A DNA stretch of 64,000 nucleotides from Azospirillum endophyticum (GTDB taxonomy: Bacteria; Pseudomonadota; Alphaproteobacteria; Azospirillales; Azospirillaceae), in the NCBI RefSeq assembly GCF_016595245.1, contig NZ_JAENHM010000025.1, positions 239,070 to 303,069 of the forward strand, in the 5' to 3' direction. The translations under genes and the position numbers were made by a program. This document shows, piece after piece, positions 26,155 through 34,823 of this stretch. The notes beneath the pieces are model-generated. The model was not told where the DNA came from, did not search any database, and saw only the letters and a list, made by a program, of their open reading frames with translations. Numbering within the stretch: position 1 is the stretch's first letter; the number at the start of each line of letters is the position of its first letter.

Positions 26155-28068
26155 TCAGTCCTGAAGACCCGGGTCGAACTCGACGAGCGAGCGGTCGCCG
26201 TCGGTGATCTGCGGGGTGGCGAAGGTGATCGACATGCCGTCCGCCCCGCGCAACCGCAAGATGGCGTTGATGCCGTCGGCGGCTCCCCAGAACAGCTTGT
26301 GCTGACGCACGCTCTCCGCCCGGTCGACGACGGCTTCGATCAGTTGCGGACCGGGGGCCGCCATCGCCGCGGCCAGGGCGTCGATGAAGCCGGGCAGGTC
26401 GCCGACACGGTGATGCGCCCAACCGGCGGCCCGGGCCGCGAGCCCGATGTCGATGGTGGGCGGCGAAACGAAATCGAGATATTCCGGTGCCTTGGCCGTC
26501 GCCAGATAGTCGAAGATCGCGCCGCCGCCGTTGTTGAGCACCACCAGCACGATGTTGCCGGGGCCGGCGAGCGACAGGCTGCCGACATCATGCTGGAAGG
26601 CCATGTCACCGACCACGGCCAGCGTCTTGACCGACGGCTGGGCGGCGGCAACCCCGATCAGCGTGCCGATCGACCCGTCGATGCCGTTCACGCCGCGATT
26701 GGCGAACATCCGCAACCGGCGGGCGGTCCGTCCGGAGAAGCTGTCGGCGTCGCGGACCGCCATCGAATTGCCGCAGAAGAAAACGGCGCCTTCCGGTGTC
26801 GCCTGGACGAGCCGGCGCAGGATCGGCGCCTCCCACAGCGTCTTGTCGAAGGCGGTGTGGGACAGGCCGTCGATGAAGCCGTCGCAGGCCATGAAGGATT
26901 TCGTCCAACGGTCGGGCGCCGGCTCCAGCCGGCCGGTTGCCGTCAGTGCCCGGCACAGCATCTCGGGGCTGGCGCGGACCAGCCGCGTCAACCGCAGGAT
27001 CGGATCCTGCCATTTGGTCGTCGGGTCGACGCCGATATAGTCGGTGCAGTTGCAGCCCTGCAGGTAGGTCAGCACCGGTTTGGAGATCGGCGGTCCGCCG
27101 AAATTCAGGACCCAGTCCGGCCGGTGGGCTTCGGTGAAGCGGTCCGCGCGCAGAAAGGAATCCGCCCGCGCGATCACCGCGACATCCGCCGGCGCGCCGA
27201 AGCGCAGGTTGCTGAAGGGATCGGCGATGATCGGACTGCCCAGCCGCCGCGACAGGTCGTACACCGCCTCCGGAAAGCCGGGCTCGTCGGCATTCTCGCT
27301 GGCCCCGCACAGGATCAGGCCGGGACGGCCGGACAGTCTTGCGGCGATGTCCGCGACCACGGCATCCGGCACGGCCAGCAGCGGGTTGGTGATGACCGGC
27401 GGCGGCGGGACCGGCCGCTTCCTCCGTCCGGAGGCGATCAGCGGATCGCGGAAGGGCTGGTTGACATGCACGGGGCCCGGGGTCGGCCACAGGCATTGCT
27501 CGTAGATGCGGGAGGCCAGCGGCGACAGCGTATCGATGCTGGCATCCGGCAACGGAAGATTGTGCGCGGCCCTGACATGCTGGCCGAAGGCCCGGATCTG
27601 ATCGATCGCCTGGGCGGAGCTGCGGTCCTGGTTCTCGGGCGCCCGGTCGGCGGTGATGATGACCAGCGGCACCATGCCGTTGCTGGCCTCCATCACGCAG
27701 GGATAGAACTCCGCCACGGCCGAGCCGGAGGTGCAGATCAGGATGGTCGGCCGCCGGGTGACGCTGGACAGGCCCAGGGCGAAGAAGCCGGCCGACCGTT
27801 CGTCGATCACCACCGTCACCGACAGGCCGGGGTTGGCGCGGCAGGCCAGCGCCAGCGGCGCCATCTGGGCGCCCGGGCACATCACCGCATGGGTGCAACC
27901 CGCCGCCACCAGGGAATCGATCAGGAAGGCGGCCCAGGCGAAATTCAGTTCGGCATCACCGGAGACGATCCCGCGGAAGGTGGTGTTGTCGACTTGTGCC
28001 CGATGCGATTCGTCGCCAAGCGCCACCCGGCCCTCCTCATCCACAGTCTGATCAATTTTCGCGAACAC
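26155..28068 (-). CDS. MenD-like thiamine-diphosphate enzyme of uncertain substrate
   Basis: 637 residues, longer than typical MenD (about 550-570). Resemblance to MenD runs along the protein: DERSAGFFALGL with the ThDP-activating glutamate, CTSGSAVAEFYP, ADRAPEN, FCGNSMAVRDADSFS, ANRGVNGIDGSIGT and the ThDP site VVGDMAFQHDVGSLS. However the MenD motif PGSRSTP that binds isochorismate/2-oxoglutarate reads PGAQMAP, and NQAIRQ reads AQAIDQ; two basic contacts are thus lost. No other men genes are present, and likely relatives of this organism use ubiquinone. GTG start (28068) has GGAGAGG upstream. I would call it a MenD-fold decarboxylase/carboligase of unknown substrate. Confidence 0.75.
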   Translation of the reverse strand: MFAKIDQTVDEEGRVALGDESHRAQVDNTTFRGIVSGDAELNFAWAAFLIDSLVAAGCTHAVMCPGAQMAPLALACRANPGLSVTVVIDERSAGFFALGLSSVTRRPTILICTSGSAVAEFYPCVMEASNGMVPLVIITADRAPENQDRSSAQAIDQIRAFGQHVRAAHNLPLPDASIDTLSPLASRIYEQCLWPTPGPVHVNQPFRDPLIASGRRKRPVPPPPVITNPLLAVPDAVVADIAARLSGRPGLILCGASENADEPGFPEAVYDLSRRLGSPIIADPFSNLRFGAPADVAVIARADSFLRADRFTEAHRPDWVLNFGGPPISKPVLTYLQGCNCTDYIGVDPTTKWQDPILRLTRLVRASPEMLCRALTATGRLEPAPDRWTKSFMACDGFIDGLSHTAFDKTLWEAPILRRLVQATPEGAVFFCGNSMAVRDADSFSGRTARRLRMFANRGVNGIDGSIGTLIGVAAAQPSVKTLAVVGDMAFQHDVGSLSLAGPGNIVLVVLNNGGGAIFDYLATAKAPEYLDFVSPPTIDIGLAARAAGWAHHRVGDLPGFIDALAAAMAAPGPQLIEAVVDRAESVRQHKLFWGAADGINAILRLRGADGMSITFATPQITDGDRSLVEFDPGLQD

Positions 28069-28670
28069 AATCCTCTCCGCGCAACCATATACGGGAAAAA
28101 TATTCTTTCACGCCGCCATTTTGATTGTTTTTGCCGATATACGCAACTCATTTGCGGGTAATTCCGCAGCTGTGTTGGCCAAACGGGAAATCGATAAAAT
28201 ATTCACTATCTAAAAATCATTATTTCCGCCGATCCCGCAATTGGGATTTGCAATCAAATAACGGGAGATTGTATCTTTTATTTTCAACCTTTCCGTTCTT
28301 TCCCGCCACTCAGGCTTTCATGCCTCTGAGGCAACCGAGCGGCTGGACCGGCTCGAAATCGGCATCGACTCCATGGCTGCATCCGATCACCAAACGACGC
28401 TGCGACCCCGGGCAAACACCCCCGCCATCGGTCGCATCCGGCTTATTGCCGTGCGATAGCACGGAACACAAATAGATTCTCTAATCATGGTTGCATGAAA
28501 ACAATGTACGAAGCGGATTGCGGAAATCGGCATTCCCGTCCGAAGTAAGTTTTCCCCACAAATCGTTCAGGATTCGTCCAAAGAAGCGCCGGCGTTCAGA
28601 TTTTATTCAGCAAATCGCTGTCTTAATTGAGGTTGCTACAAGCAACTTCCGCGTCGGCGAAAGGGCCGTG
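28069..28670. other. 600-bp AT-rich intergenic region
   Basis: Divergent space between the MenD-like gene and the giant secreted protein gene. Markedly AT-richer than its surroundings, especially 28069-28320. It must hold promoters in both directions, but I could not pick a convincing -35/-10 pair. A short dyad TCCCGCAATTGGGA lies near 28240. An in-frame ATG at 28491 exists for the plus-strand gene but lacks a ribosome site and its extension is low-complexity basic. Confidence 0.6.
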
Positions 28671-31600
28671 ATGACAGACCCCCTCCAGGCCGCCACCACG
28701 TCCGTCCCGCCCCTGACCATTCCCGACTCGCTTGCATCGGAGGCGGCGGCCGTGCTGCTGAGCGGCGACGCCGGCGCGCTGAAGGCGGTCCAGGTGAAGA
28801 TGGCGGCGGCCTTGAGCGGACAAGGCCTGCCGGGAACCGCGGCCAGCGCGCTCGCGGATGGGTGGATGCATGATTTCGCGCAGGGGCTCGGCGCGCAAGC
28901 CACGCCGGACAGCGCGATCCTCCAGGCCAATCAGATCGCCGCCGGCGCCGCCGCGCGCATGGCCCAGGCGACGCAGGAAGCCGCTTCCCTGACCGGCGAG
29001 CAGCGCGTGGCGACCGCGCTGGCTCAAGGACAGACGGTGGACGCACAGTCGCTGACCGCCAAGGGCGCCGCGTCCGATCTGTCCGCCGCCCTGTTCAATG
29101 GGGTGATGGATCCGCTCGCCCGCCCGTCGGGAACGGCGGACCCCATCACCGCCTTGTCGCAGGCCTTGACCGCGCCGGCGCAGCCTGCCGCCGCCATGGC
29201 GCCGTCCCCGCTCTCCCCGGCGGACCAGCTGACCGCCGCGCTCGCCTCCGGCGTCGGGGTTCAGGACGCCGTCAAGGCGCTCGGATCCGATCCTGGCGGC
29301 CGTTTTGCCGATTCGCTGGAACGGGCGCTGTCCGGCGGCGCCGAGTCCACCGCCGCCGTGACGGCGGCCAGGGAATTGAGCGCCAACAGCGAGGTCCTGA
29401 CGCATTCCGCCACGGTCGGGCAATCCGAAGGCGACCGCATGCTCACCGCCCTGGCGTCGGGCGGTGCGGAGGCGCAGGGCGCCGCGGGCGGCCCCGCCTT
29501 CGCAAGCGTCTTGAACGACGCACTGGCCCGGGGAGGCTCGGCCGACGCGGCGCTCAGCGCATCGACCAAAGCGCAGGCTGACATGCAGGCCAGCCAGGAC
29601 ACCGCCGCCGTGCCGGCGAAGCCGACCGACGCGCTGGTGGCGTCGCTCGCGTCCGGCCGTAACGTGGCCGAGACCGTCAAGTCCTTCGCCACGGCCGCCG
29701 GCATCGATGCGAACGCATCCGGCGGCTTCGGCCAGGCCCTGGGAGGCGCCCTGTCGGCGGGCCACGAATTGGCCGGCGCATTGGGCACGGCACAACAGGA
29801 TGTCGCCACCGTTTCCGCGCTGTCGGCGGAAACGATGAAGGGGGTGAAGGGCGACCCGCTCGTCGCGGCGCTCGCCAGCGGACAGAACGTCGAACAGGCC
29901 GTCCAGTCCCTCGGCGGAAGCGGCGCCGCATTCAGCGCGGCACTGGGACAGGCCTTGGCGGAAGGGCGCTCCGCCGGGCAGGCCCTGGCAGCCGCCCGGC
30001 AAGCCGCCGACACCGTCCAGCAGAACGCGCAGGCCAGCTCGGTGCCGGTTTCCGCACAGGACAAGGCCATGGCCGACCTCGCCAACCCGGACAAGGCGGC
30101 CTCGTCGAAGGAGTCCGGGAAGGAAGCCGGCGAAACCGGTGACGGCAAGAAGGCCGCCGAGACCACCGCCGCGCACAGCGACAGCGCCGACGGCAAGAAC
30201 ACCGAACAGGTGGCGGAAGCCCAGGCGAAGGACGGCAAGGACGAGGGCCAGGCGAAGGACGCGAAACAGGACGGCAAGGACGACGCCAAAGGTGACGGCA
30301 AGGGCGATGGCAAGGAAAATGCGGGCGACAAGGCTGCATCCGATGCGCCGGCCGACGGGACGCCCGCGACACACGACGCCTCGTCTCCCCCCGCGGCGAC
30401 GAAGCAGTCGGCGATGAGCGAGCCCGCGCTCAAGACCATCAGCTTCGATCAGTCCGGCGTGGCGGACAAGAGCGCCGCAAGCGACACGTCTTCCCACGCC
30501 ACGACCTCCTCGGATGCCAAGCCGGCGGTTTCGGCCCCGTCGGTGACCAAGGCATTGTCCAGCGACGCATTCGCCGTTGCCGCACAAAGCCAGCAGCGCG
30601 CCGTACAGGCGGCGGTCCGCAGCCTCGAAAATGCCTCATCCGATGCCGGAAGCACCAATTCGCCCGGCACGAATTCGCCCGGTACCAACTCCCCCGGCAG
30701 CACGCCGGCGCTTCCCTCGAGCCCGAGCACTCCGGCCGAACATCACATGGCCGCGCCGACGCTGTCGTCGTCCTTCGATGCGGCTGCCTTGGCGAAAGCC
30801 CTGGCGATGGCCGAGGGAACGACCGCCCCTGCCGGCTTCACCGTCTTCCACCTGATCGAGGCGATGTTCCGCCCCGGCGAAACCGGCGGCAGCGTGGTCG
30901 GCGTCGCCGTCGTGGCGAACCAAGGCTCGCCGCTCGGCGTCTGGCAATACAGCGCCGACGGAAGCAACTGGCTGGCGGTGGGATCGGTGGCCGATGCGGC
31001 GGCGCTCGTGCTGCCCGGCAATGCCCTGCTGCGCTTCCTGCCTGCGGCCGGGGCGTCCGGACAGGCCCCCTCCCTGGTGCTGAGGGCGGTCGGCGACGAA
31101 TGGACCGGCGGTTTCAGCGGCGCCGAGCACCGCTTGTTCACGCTAACCGACACCGGAGGCACGACGCCGCTGTCGTCGGACCTCGCGCAGCTGTCCCTGG
31201 ACATCACGCCCGTCAACAGCGCTCCGGTGGCGACGGCCGTCCAGGCCACCCTGGCCGCCGTGGCGGAGGACAGCAGCAGTCCGGCCGGTGCCAGCGTGTC
31301 GTCGCTGTTCGGCGGCCTGTTCTCCGATCCGGGCGATGCGGTGTTCGGCGCGGCAGGCGACAGCTTCGCCGGCGTGGCCGTGGTCGCCAATCCCGGCAAC
31401 GCCGCCCAAGGGCAATGGCAGTATTGGAGCGGCTCCGCCTGGGTCGCGGTCGGGGCGGCATCGGACGGCAATGCGCTGCTGCTCGCCGCCGACACGATGC
31501 TGCGCTTCCTCCCCGTCGCCAACTGGAACGGGCAGCCCCCCAGCCTGATGGTGCGTCTGGTCGACAGCTCCCAAGGCGCGGTCGTCAGCGGCAGCCACGT

Positions 31601-34600
31601 CGACCTGACGAGCCTCGGCGTCGGCGGCACGACCCCCTACAGCGTGTCCGCCATTCAGCTCGACAGCCGGGTGACCGCGGTCAACGACGCGCCGGTCGTC
31701 ACCGGAACGACGGCGACATTGCCGGGGCTCGCGGAGGACGCCGCCAACCCAGCCGGCGCCACCATCTCCACCCTGTTCGGCGGCCTGTTCTCGGACCCGG
31801 CCGACGCGGTGGCGGGCGGATCGGCGGCGAACGCCTTCGCCGGGATACTGGTGGTCGGCAATGCCGCCACCGCGGCCCAGGGAACGTGGCAGTACTGGAC
31901 CGGCTCCGCCTGGTCGAATGTCGGTGCGGCGAGCGACGGCAACGGTTTGCTGCTGTCCGCCGGCACCGCCCTGCGGTTCCTGCCCGCTGCCGATTGGAAC
32001 GGGACGACGCCGGGCCTGACCGTCAGGCTGGTCGATGATTCCCTGGGCACCATCGCCAGCGGCGACCGGGTGACCGCGACCGCGGGCGGCGGTACCAGCC
32101 GCTACAGTGACGGCACCGTCACGCTCTCCGGTGCCGTCGGTGCCGTCAACGACGCACCGGTCGCGACCGGTTCGGCCGCGACCCTGCCCTCCATCGCGGA
32201 GGACACGACGAATCCGGCCGGGGCGACCGTCACCAGCCTGTTCGACGGCCTGTTCTCCGACGCAGCCGATGCCGTCACCGGCGGATCGGCAGCCAACGGC
32301 TTCGCCGGGATCGCCGTCGTCGGCAACGCGGCGACCACCGCGCAGGGCGCCTGGGAATATTGGACCGGCACCGCATGGGCGGCCGTGGGGTCCGTGTCGG
32401 ACGGCTCCGCCCTGGTGATCGCCGCCGCCGACCGCCTGCGCTTCGTCCCGGCGTCCGACTGGAACGGCACCACCCCGGCATTGACCGTCCGTCTGATCGA
32501 GAACGGCGGCGGCACGATCGCCACCGGCAACCACGTCGACCTGACGCACGGCGTCGGCGGCAGCACCATCTACAGCGCCGAAACCATCGCGCTGACCGGA
32601 AGCGTCACACCGGTCAACGACGCGCCGGAGGTCACCGCCGGAACCGCGTCGCTGTCGACGGTTAAGGGCGTGGCCGTCGCGGTCACCGGCCTGTCGGTGT
32701 CGGACATCGACGCCGGTTCGGAGCCGATGCTGGTCACCCTGACCGCCGGACATGGGACGCTGACCCTGGCGGATGGCGGAACGGATGCCGTCATCACCGG
32801 CAACGGAACGGACAGCGTCACCATCCGCGCGACGCTCGCCACCATCAACAGCCTGCTGGGCGCCTCCAACGGGCTCCTCTACACCGCGACCTCCTACACC
32901 GGCGCCGACACCATCCATGTCCTGGTCGACGACCAAGGCAATGGCGGGGCGGGCGGACCGCTGACCGCCAGCACCTCGATCGGCGTCACGGTGGCACCGC
33001 CGAACGCGTCCCCGGTCCTGATCGACACCGACCTCTCGCTCTCCGTCGCCGCGGAAGCCCTCGCCGCCCCCACCGCGGGAAGCGCCGGGATCGCCGTGTC
33101 GACGCTGGTCGGCCTCAACGGCACGGGCCAGGCGAACGTCACCGACGGCGATACCGGCGCCGTGACCGGCATCGCCCTGGTCGGCACCAACGAAAACTAT
33201 GGGCACTGGTGGTTTTCGACCGACGGCGGGACGAGTTGGAGCCTGGTCGGAACGGTCAACGACAGCGATTCCGCCCTGCTGCTGCGCTCGATCGACCGGC
33301 TCTACTTCCAGCCCAACGCCTCGGTGCCCGGCACCGTCAGCGGCGCCCTGACCATCCATGCCTGGGACCAGACCAGCGGCACCGCCGGCACCAAGGTGGC
33401 GATGGACACCGGTGCCGGCAGCGCCTTCTCCACCGCGACCGACAGCGTGACGCTGCACCCCAGCGTGCTGATCCCGAACGGCTCCTTCGACCATGGGCTG
33501 ACCGGCTGGAGCTACACCGGCGGTGCAACCGTCGGGTCGACCGGCGACGGCCATGAGGGAACCCTCACCTCGGCAAGCGGCCAGACACCGACACAGTTGG
33601 AGGATTTCCTCGGCCTGGCCCACGGGTCCATCGCCACCGCGACCGGAACGGTTCCGTCAGCCGGCCATGCGATGAAACTCGGCACGACCGTGACGGTGAC
33701 GCAGGACACGACGCTGACCTTCGACTGGTCCTTCACCTTCACCGACAGCGGCTCCTATCACGACTTCTCCTTCGTCAGCGTCAACGGCGTGGTGACGCTG
33801 CTGGCGAAGGATGCGAGCGCCAGCGGCAGCTTCAGCGTGGTGGTTTCGGCCAACAGCACCCTGTCGCTGGGCTTCGGAACCTCCGACACCGGCGACAACA
33901 GCGTCAATCCGATCCTGCACGTCGACAACATCAAGCTGACCACCGTCGCCAGCGACCCCATCGTGCTGGACATGACCGGCAACGGGCTGGCCCTGCGTCC
34001 GCTGTCCGACGGCATCCATTTCGACGTGACCGGCGACGGCGTCGCCGACGCCACCGGTTGGATCGGCTCCGGCAACGCCCTGCTGGTGCAGGACAGCAAC
34101 GGCAACGGACGGATCGACGACGCGCGGGAACTGGTATCGGAACGCTTCGGCACCGGCTTCAACAGCAGCCTGGATGCGTTGGCATCCCTGGATCGCAACC
34201 ATGACGGCCACCTGGACGCGACCGACGAGGGCTTCGCGACGCTGAAGGTCTGGCAGGACGCCAACGGCGACGGCATCAGCCAGGCCGAGGAGTTGCGCGG
34301 CCTCTCCGAAGCGGGCATCCGATCCATCGCCACCACCTCGACGGCAAGCGACGCCAGTCTGGCCGGCAACCGGATCCTGGGCACCACCAGCATGACGATG
34401 GCTGACGGCAGCACCCACATGGCGGCCGGCGTCGCCTTCGACGTCAAGGCCGCGTCCGCGGCGCAGGTCCAGGTCCAGCCGCAGGCGGTACCCTCCGGCG
34501 ATACGTCTCCGGGCACCAACTTCGCGGCCCTTCTGGCATCGGGTCTCGGCCTCCCCAACGAAGCTGGAGTTGCGCCGCAGCCGCCTTTCTCCCCCCTGTC

Positions 34601-34688
34601 GGATTGGGCTCCCGAGGCCCACGCCTTTGATCAACATCATCCGCAGAATACTGACGCCCAAGGCGGGCATCATATAAACAACGCCTAA
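28671..34688 (+). CDS. Giant repeat-rich type I secreted protein (FrpC-like C-terminus)
   Basis: 2005 residues, no Sec signal, acidic. Residues about 180-445 contain four degenerate modules of the form LxxALASG..V..AV followed by FxxAL..AL..G. Then a Lys/Asp-rich linker (about 485-560), a Ser/Thr linker with NSPGT repeats, and from about 720 four Ig/cadherin-like modules with WQYW, LRFLPA.DWNG and VNDAPV boundaries. A VCBS-like module (about 1310-1445), a FDHGLTGWSYTGG carbohydrate-binding-like module (about 1600-1760) and a C-terminal FrpC/EF-hand-like region (about 1762-1920) with DSNGNGRIDD, DRNHDGHLDA and DANGDGISQA calcium loops follow. Start ATG 28671 has AAGGG at -8. The type I exporter genes immediately downstream make this its likely substrate, probably a surface adhesin. 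Confidence 0.85.
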   Translation: MTDPLQAATTSVPPLTIPDSLASEAAAVLLSGDAGALKAVQVKMAAALSGQGLPGTAASALADGWMHDFAQGLGAQATPDSAILQANQIAAGAAARMAQATQEAASLTGEQRVATALAQGQTVDAQSLTAKGAASDLSAALFNGVMDPLARPSGTADPITALSQALTAPAQPAAAMAPSPLSPADQLTAALASGVGVQDAVKALGSDPGGRFADSLERALSGGAESTAAVTAARELSANSEVLTHSATVGQSEGDRMLTALASGGAEAQGAAGGPAFASVLNDALARGGSADAALSASTKAQADMQASQDTAAVPAKPTDALVASLASGRNVAETVKSFATAAGIDANASGGFGQALGGALSAGHELAGALGTAQQDVATVSALSAETMKGVKGDPLVAALASGQNVEQAVQSLGGSGAAFSAALGQALAEGRSAGQALAAARQAADTVQQNAQASSVPVSAQDKAMADLANPDKAASSKESGKEAGETGDGKKAAETTAAHSDSADGKNTEQVAEAQAKDGKDEGQAKDAKQDGKDDAKGDGKGDGKENAGDKAASDAPADGTPATHDASSPPAATKQSAMSEPALKTISFDQSGVADKSAASDTSSHATTSSDAKPAVSAPSVTKALSSDAFAVAAQSQQRAVQAAVRSLENASSDAGSTNSPGTNSPGTNSPGSTPALPSSPSTPAEHHMAAPTLSSSFDAAALAKALAMAEGTTAPAGFTVFHLIEAMFRPGETGGSVVGVAVVANQGSPLGVWQYSADGSNWLAVGSVADAAALVLPGNALLRFLPAAGASGQAPSLVLRAVGDEWTGGFSGAEHRLFTLTDTGGTTPLSSDLAQLSLDITPVNSAPVATAVQATLAAVAEDSSSPAGASVSSLFGGLFSDPGDAVFGAAGDSFAGVAVVANPGNAAQGQWQYWSGSAWVAVGAASDGNALLLAADTMLRFLPVANWNGQPPSLMVRLVDSSQGAVVSGSHVDLTSLGVGGTTPYSVSAIQLDSRVTAVNDAPVVTGTTATLPGLAEDAANPAGATISTLFGGLFSDPADAVAGGSAANAFAGILVVGNAATAAQGTWQYWTGSAWSNVGAASDGNGLLLSAGTALRFLPAADWNGTTPGLTVRLVDDSLGTIASGDRVTATAGGGTSRYSDGTVTLSGAVGAVNDAPVATGSAATLPSIAEDTTNPAGATVTSLFDGLFSDAADAVTGGSAANGFAGIAVVGNAATTAQGAWEYWTGTAWAAVGSVSDGSALVIAAADRLRFVPASDWNGTTPALTVRLIENGGGTIATGNHVDLTHGVGGSTIYSAETIALTGSVTPVNDAPEVTAGTASLSTVKGVAVAVTGLSVSDIDAGSEPMLVTLTAGHGTLTLADGGTDAVITGNGTDSVTIRATLATINSLLGASNGLLYTATSYTGADTIHVLVDDQGNGGAGGPLTASTSIGVTVAPPNASPVLIDTDLSLSVAAEALAAPTAGSAGIAVSTLVGLNGTGQANVTDGDTGAVTGIALVGTNENYGHWWFSTDGGTSWSLVGTVNDSDSALLLRSIDRLYFQPNASVPGTVSGALTIHAWDQTSGTAGTKVAMDTGAGSAFSTATDSVTLHPSVLIPNGSFDHGLTGWSYTGGATVGSTGDGHEGTLTSASGQTPTQLEDFLGLAHGSIATATGTVPSAGHAMKLGTTVTVTQDTTLTFDWSFTFTDSGSYHDFSFVSVNGVVTLLAKDASASGSFSVVVSANSTLSLGFGTSDTGDNSVNPILHVDNIKLTTVASDPIVLDMTGNGLALRPLSDGIHFDVTGDGVADATGWIGSGNALLVQDSNGNGRIDDARELVSERFGTGFNSSLDALASLDRNHDGHLDATDEGFATLKVWQDANGDGISQAEELRGLSEAGIRSIATTSTASDASLAGNRILGTTSMTMADGSTHMAAGVAFDVKAASAAQVQVQPQAVPSGDTSPGTNFAALLASGLGLPNEAGVAPQPPFSPLSDWAPEAHAFDQHHPQNTDAQGGHHINNA
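29218..30005 (+). repeat. Four degenerate N-terminal protein repeats in the giant protein
   Basis: Modules at about 29218-29337, 29431-29565, 29629-29790 and 29854-30000 share the pattern D.L..ALASG..V..AV..L followed by FxxALxxAL..G....AL. I do not recognise this repeat as a named family. Confidence 0.6.
30840..32610 (+). repeat. Four tandem Ig/cadherin-like modules of about 155 residues
   Basis: Units starting near 30840, 31212, 31680 and 32148. Each repeats AxxLPSIAED..NPAGA..S.LFGGLFSDP.DAV followed by AFAGIAVVGNAA.AAQG.WQYWTGSAW and LRFLPAADWNGT. Units 2 to 4 are very similar also at DNA level, unit 1 is divergent and truncated at its front. Confidence 0.8.
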
Positions 34689-34823
34689 TGCGAATGACGC
34701 ATTTAGAGGATTTGTTAGGAATTTGAACACTCTTTTGTCTTAAATCCACATGAGGGCTGTCGGCTATAGTCGTTCTTGCCGCAAGCCGCAAAGCTTCCGC
34801 CGACGGCGTTTTCCAGGACCCTC

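Noticed and set aside
26155..28068. Menaquinone biosynthesis MenD
   Set aside because: Fold matches, but substrate-binding residues are changed and no other men gene is nearby.
28491..28670. N-terminal 60-residue extension of the giant protein
   Set aside because: No ribosome site at 28491, basic low-complexity sequence from an AT-rich region; ATG 28671 has AAGGG.
31143..33623. An 826-residue minus-strand frame opposite the giant protein
   Set aside because: Low-complexity shadow of the tandem repeats; the plus strand has recognisable domains.
34741..34823. Promoter before the TolC-like gene
   Set aside because: TATAGT at 34765 looks like a -10 but no -35 sits at a suitable distance (TTGTCT is 24 bases away).
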